Shown: positions 59,747 through 64,000 of the stretch, one piece after another
Layout: each line of letters begins with the position of its first letter
Numbering within the stretch: position 1 is the first letter of the stretch
NCBI GenBank assembly: GCA_029204225.1
Contig: CM055092.1
Coordinates: 17,726,982-17,790,981 of the forward strand
Direction of reading: 5' to 3'
DNA length: 64,000 bases
Source: Diphasiastrum complanatum
Lineage: Eukaryota > Streptophyta > Lycopodiopsida > Lycopodiales > Lycopodiaceae
The notes under the pieces: model-generated
Seen by the model: only the letters and a program-made list of their open reading frames with translations
Database searches by the model: none
Told to the model about the DNA's origin: nothing
Made by a program: the position numbers and the translations under genes

Positions 59747-62700
59747 CTAACTTGGCAAATCTAGTGTACATCTATCTACAATTCCAAGAGCATATCTTAA
59801 CTTAAAAAATGGATCTTTGGACAATGGTTTGGTTAAGATATCAGCTATGCATTCGGATGATGGTACATGATGTAGTTGCACTTCCTTGGATTGTACCTTC
59901 TCCCTCACAAAGTGGTGAGCTATCTCAATATGCTTTGTTCTAGCATGGAAGATAGGATTTGAAGCAATTTGTTGAGAAGCTTGATTGTCACAAAATATGT
60001 AAGGGATCTCCTCGGCCTCTAGCACATGTAGTTCCATCAAGAGTCTTCTTAGCCATAAGAGCTCTTTGGTTGTTGAAGTCAATGCCTTGTACTCGGCTTC
60101 ACAAGAAGATAGTGAGATTGTATCTTGCTTTTTGGAAAGCCAAGATATCACTCCTCCACAAAGAAATGTTGCAAATGCACTAATGGACTTCCTATCCATC
60201 TTGTCACCTGCAAAATCTGAATCCGAGTAGGCTCTCAAGTGCAAGTTAGATCCTTCATAAAGTATACCAAAAAATCTAGTACTAGAAACATATCTAAGTA
60301 CTCTCTTGGCACTTTTCCAATGATGAATTAAAGGAGCTTGCATACTTTGACTCAACTTGCTTACACAAAAACTTAAGTCAGGTCTAGTGATGGTTAAATA
60401 GATTAGAGAGCCTATAAGCTTCCTAAAGAGAGTGATGTCCTCAAAGGATGCTTCATCACCTTCATTAGTTGCTTTCACAACATGCTCCATAGGGGTGTCA
60501 ATCCCCTTACAATCTTTCATACCAAATCTTTCAAGAATGGAAGTAGCATACTTAGATTGACTTATGAAAGTACAATTGCTACTTCTAGACACTTCTATCC
60601 CAAGTATACTTTAGGAAGCCTAGATCTACCATCTTGAACTCACTAGATAAGTCAACTTTTACTTTGCCTATGCCATCATCATCATTTCCTGTCATAATGA
60701 TGTCATCAACATAAAGAACCAAAATGATGATCTTTCCTTCATTACATTTGAAATATAAAGAAGGTTCATAAGCACTTAGTACAAAGCCAAGGGAATAGAG
60801 AAAATCATGCAACCTAGAGTACCAAGCTCTAGGTGCTTGCTTCAAGCCATATAGGCTCTTCCTTAAGTAGCACACCTTTTGCTCCTCACCAATCTTGATG
60901 AAGCCCTCGGGTTGCATCATGTAGATTTCCTCTTCTAAGAAGCCATTCAAGAAGGCATTTGTCACATCCATTTGGTAGAGATCCCATTTGAACAAAGTAG
61001 CAATGCAAATGATTAATCTAATAGTTACAAGCTTAGCTATAGGTGCAAATGTTTCTTCATAATCCAATCCTTTTATTTGAAGAAATCCCTTAGCAACAAG
61101 CCTAGCTTTGTATTTACTAATAGATCCATCTTGATTGTACTTAATTCTATAAATCCACTTACATGCAAGTGGTTTCTTTCCTCTTGGAAGATTTACAAGA
61201 TTCCAAGTATGATTTTCTTCTAATGCATCATACTCTACTTGCATTGCATCTCTCCAAACTTTAGATTTACATGCTTCTTCAAAAGATGATGGTTCTTCAA
61301 TCAATGTAGCTAAAAAAGAGTAAGAGGTAGAAGATGTAGAGCCTTCCTTTTGCTTTCCCTTGTCCACATAGGTAAGCCTTGAGGGCTCGGCCTTGCTCCT
61401 TGATGATCTTCTTGGCCCCTTTTGACTTGGATCCAAATCTCCATCCTCGGGTTTGTCATGATCCTCCTCGGGTTTGTCAAGATCCTCCTCGGATTTGTCA
61501 AGATCTTCAATGCACAATGGGTTAGATCCATTTGACAAGCTCTTAGCAAATTGTGACTCATCAAAAAGTACATCCTTGCTTACCTTTACTTTCTTGGATG
61601 TAGGATCATATATCCTATATCCCTTGCTATTTTCTCCATAGCCAACAAAGATTCCTTTGAAGGAGGTAGCATCTTCTTTCCTTCTAGTCTCCAAAGGAAT
61701 GTGTACATAACAAGTACATCCAAAGATCTTAAAATATTTTACATTGGGTTTCTTATCAAACAAGGCTTGATAAGGTGAGATCCCATCTATAGCACTACTA
61801 GGAAGTCTATTACACAAATAATTAGCACATGTTATGGCTTCTCCCCAAAATGAGATGGGAAGTGATGCATCAAGCCTCAAGGACTTTGCACACTCACATA
61901 GACTCCTATTTTTCCTCTCGGCCACCCCATTTTGTTGAGGGGTGTAGGAACAAGTGTATTGTAACTTAATACCATTGATCTCACAAAAGTCTTTCATTTT
62001 ATTGGAGGTGTACTCTCCTCCATTATCACATCTTAGTGCTTTGATAGAAGTACTAAGTTGTTTCTCTACTAGAGACTTGAACTTAATGAAAGCTTCATAA
62101 ACAAGATTTTTCTTTGATAGTAACTCAATCCATGTGAATCTAGTACAATCATCTATAAAAGTTACATACATCAAGGCACCTCCATTACTTGCATGTGAAA
62201 AACTATGTACATCAGAATGTATGAGATCCAAGGGAGAGAGAGATCTTGATGAAGATTTCTTGTAAGAAGATTTGTGTGACTTTGCAAGGCCACATGCCTC
62301 ACACATTTTTCCACACTTCTTGAAAGCTCTTGGTAGGCCGAGAGCTAGTTCCTTGCTTGCCATTGACTCCATAGATTGAAGATTAGGATGGCCTAATCTC
62401 TTATGCCAAAGCTCCACTTGAGTTAGCTCCTCCCTAGCCAAGTTCACACTTTCACTTGCAACATTAGCATCCAACTTGAAAAGTCTACCTTGCTTAATGC
62501 CACTAGCTATGCACTTATCATTTTTCAAGATGGAACAAACTCCATTCTTGAAATGTACATCTAGTCCATTGTCCATTAATTGTCCTACACTAAGCAAGTT
62601 TCTTGAAATGGTAGGAACATACAAAACATTATCTAGATCTATCCTTTTAGATGTGCCTAAACAAAGAGGTATAGATCCTATGCCATCTATCTTGCATGCT

Positions 62701-63725
62701 TGATCACTAGCAGTGTATATTGACTTCTTAGAGTCATTACAAGATAGAAGAGTAGAAAAATAATGCTTGTTAAAGGACATGTGGGAACTAGCCCCACTAT
62801 CTATCCACCATGTGTCTTGACTTGAAGTTGGTGTAGATGCAACCATTAAGGATGTGTTGAATCCATCCTCATATTCTTCCTCTTGAGCAATGTTCCCTTG
62901 ATCTCCTTTGGCTTGTTGATTCTTCTTCAAGTAGCATTCTGAGGCAAAGTGTCCTTTCTTTCCACAAAAGAAACACTTTAGTTTTGCCTTGTTCTTCACT
63001 TTGCCTTTGGAGGTAGATCCTCCATTCTTCATCTCGGCCTCCTTGCCTTGATTTTTCTTGAATGGATTTTGCTTTTTCTTGCCTTTAGATGTAAAGTTAG
63101 CTTTCTCCTCTCCTCCATTAAGTGACATGCTATCCATTCTTGTCTTGAGGTGTAGAAGCCTACTCTCCTCGGCCACAAGAACATTGTGCAACTTTTCAAT
63201 GGATGGAAGAGAGTCTTGAATGGCAAATGATTGGACTAAGTTGGTAAACTCATCACTTAGACCATTCAAAATGATTTGTACTAGTTCTTGATCTTGGATC
63301 TTCTCTCCTATTGCACTTAACTCCTTGTTAAGAGATTTGATCCTAAGAACATACTCTTGTCCACTCTCTCCACTTCCTTTCATGCTTTGGAAAACTTGAT
63401 TTCTTAGCATGAGGATTCTTGAAGTATTGTTGGATTCATAAATGCTCTTTAATGAATCCCAAGCCTCTTTGGATGAGGTACAAGAAGACACCTCTTTCAA
63501 GAGGTCATTGCATACATTTAACTTTATGCAATGTAGAGCTAATCTTGCTCTCTTCTTGTATTTGGCTTGTTCTTGGGGAGTTTGAGGCTCTTCCTCTACT
63601 CCTTGAACTATGTCATATAGATCATGGATCACTAGGAGTGATTCCATTCTCACTTTCCAAATGGAATAATTTGTGGAAGTGAGTCTCTCACTTGGTTCCA
63701 TCAAATATCCACCCATGGATGACAT
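59747..63725 (-). pseudogene. INT5: copia Gag-Pol with 2-bp deletion
   Basis: Same family protein. A loss of two A residues near 60606-60608 (GTATAC instead of GTATAAAC) shifts the frame between RT and the connection/RNase H region (60585-63725 and 59747-60592). One RT residue differs (FAPIAKL). The gag start and all motifs before the shift are intact. It has no mirror partner in the plus arm. Confidence 0.95.
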
Positions 63726-64000
63726 TTTAGAATGAATGCTCTTTTAAAAAATCACAAAGATTTTTGAATTTTAAAAGATCTATGAAGTGGCCTAAAGGCT
63801 TACTAGAATGCCTATAGGCTTGTCTCTATCAAACTAACACACAAGCTTGAATGATACTCAAAGATCTTACCAAAAATTTCTAGCTTTCACTCTCACAAAA
63901 AAAAATTGCTTTACACTTTTCTTAGAGATTTCACTTCAACTAAGGATCTGAACAAATCAGCCTCTTAGATCTGATCTTAGACTCTAAAAAATGCTTCAAT
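63726..64000 (-). promoter_or_regulatory. Leader of INT5, cut by the window end
   Basis: Start of the same leader as in the other units, with small indels (one extra A near 63748, an extra G near 63798 and a 3-bp loss near 63990). The primer site and LTR7 would lie beyond 64000. Confidence 0.8.

Larger units (their letters stand above)
36415..64000. mobile_element. Tandem, palindromic array of one young Ty1/copia family
   Basis: Order: LTR1, INT1, LTR2, INT2, LTR3 on plus; then LTR4, INT3, LTR5, INT4, LTR6, INT5 on minus, running off the window. Each LTR serves two neighbouring units. The plus arm (36415-48192, 11,778 bp) is mirrored by the minus arm (48193-59733, 11,541 bp); inner coordinates sum to 96385 and outer ones to 96257. 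The 237-bp length difference equals a 128-bp net loss at a CACTA replacement plus a 109-bp deletion at LTR6. Copies look about 99% or more identical by eye outside those two changes. INT5 continues beyond the part that has a plus-strand partner. Confidence 0.93.

Noticed and set aside
36415-64000. Independent insertions of several copia elements in opposite orientations
   Set aside because: The LTRs are shared, the mirrored coordinates agree to the base, and private mutations occur in both arms. Duplication by folding explains this, separate insertions do not.

Overview
This window looks like nuclear DNA of a land plant. The evidence is two intron-containing plant genes (a CYP703-like cytochrome P450 and a BAHD acyltransferase) in AT-rich DNA full of Ty1/copia and Ty3/gypsy LTR retrotransposons, plus very long (CT)n arrays. 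A seed-free plant is possible, but the sequence does not prove it.

Layout. 1-4420: sparse DNA with one predicted secreted-protein ORF (3206-4024, minus strand) behind a TATA box and three G-boxes. 4420-10900: old TE debris, namely a copia remnant, an LTR-like block with a 109-bp (CT)n array and a gypsy RNase H scrap. 11052-15398: the only clear host gene pair, a CYP703-like P450 (minus) and an HHT/ASFT-like BAHD acyltransferase (plus), head to head across 733 bp; both families work on hydroxylated fatty-acid polymers. 16126-20884: a decayed copia element (minus) with 388-bp LTRs and a primer site matching the anticodon region of initiator tRNA-Met. 21362-21948: another copia scrap. 22356-24640: a gypsy fragment bracketed by two (CT)n arrays. 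24909-29601: a non-coding LTR element with LTRs of about 2 kb, a 723-bp interior, a tRNA-Asp-type primer site and a perfect TAGAT target duplication. 29900-35188: a decayed gypsy element (plus).

36415 to the window end is the most striking part. One very young copia family (862-bp LTRs, 1326-residue Gag-Pol) forms a tandem array with shared LTRs, and the array is folded into a giant inverted repeat: LTR-INT-LTR-INT-LTR on plus, then LTR-INT-LTR-INT-LTR-INT on minus. The arms are about 11.8 and 11.5 kb and meet at a perfect 22-bp palindrome made of two primer binding sites head to head (centre 48192/48193). The two inner units share a private frameshift and the two central LTRs share a private base, so the arms are copies of each other. 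Each arm also has its own substitutions, a 109-bp deletion removes a primer site from the minus arm, and a 1.1-kb intron-containing CACTA transposase fragment replaces part of the minus arm. Unit 1 keeps every landmark expected of an autonomous element.
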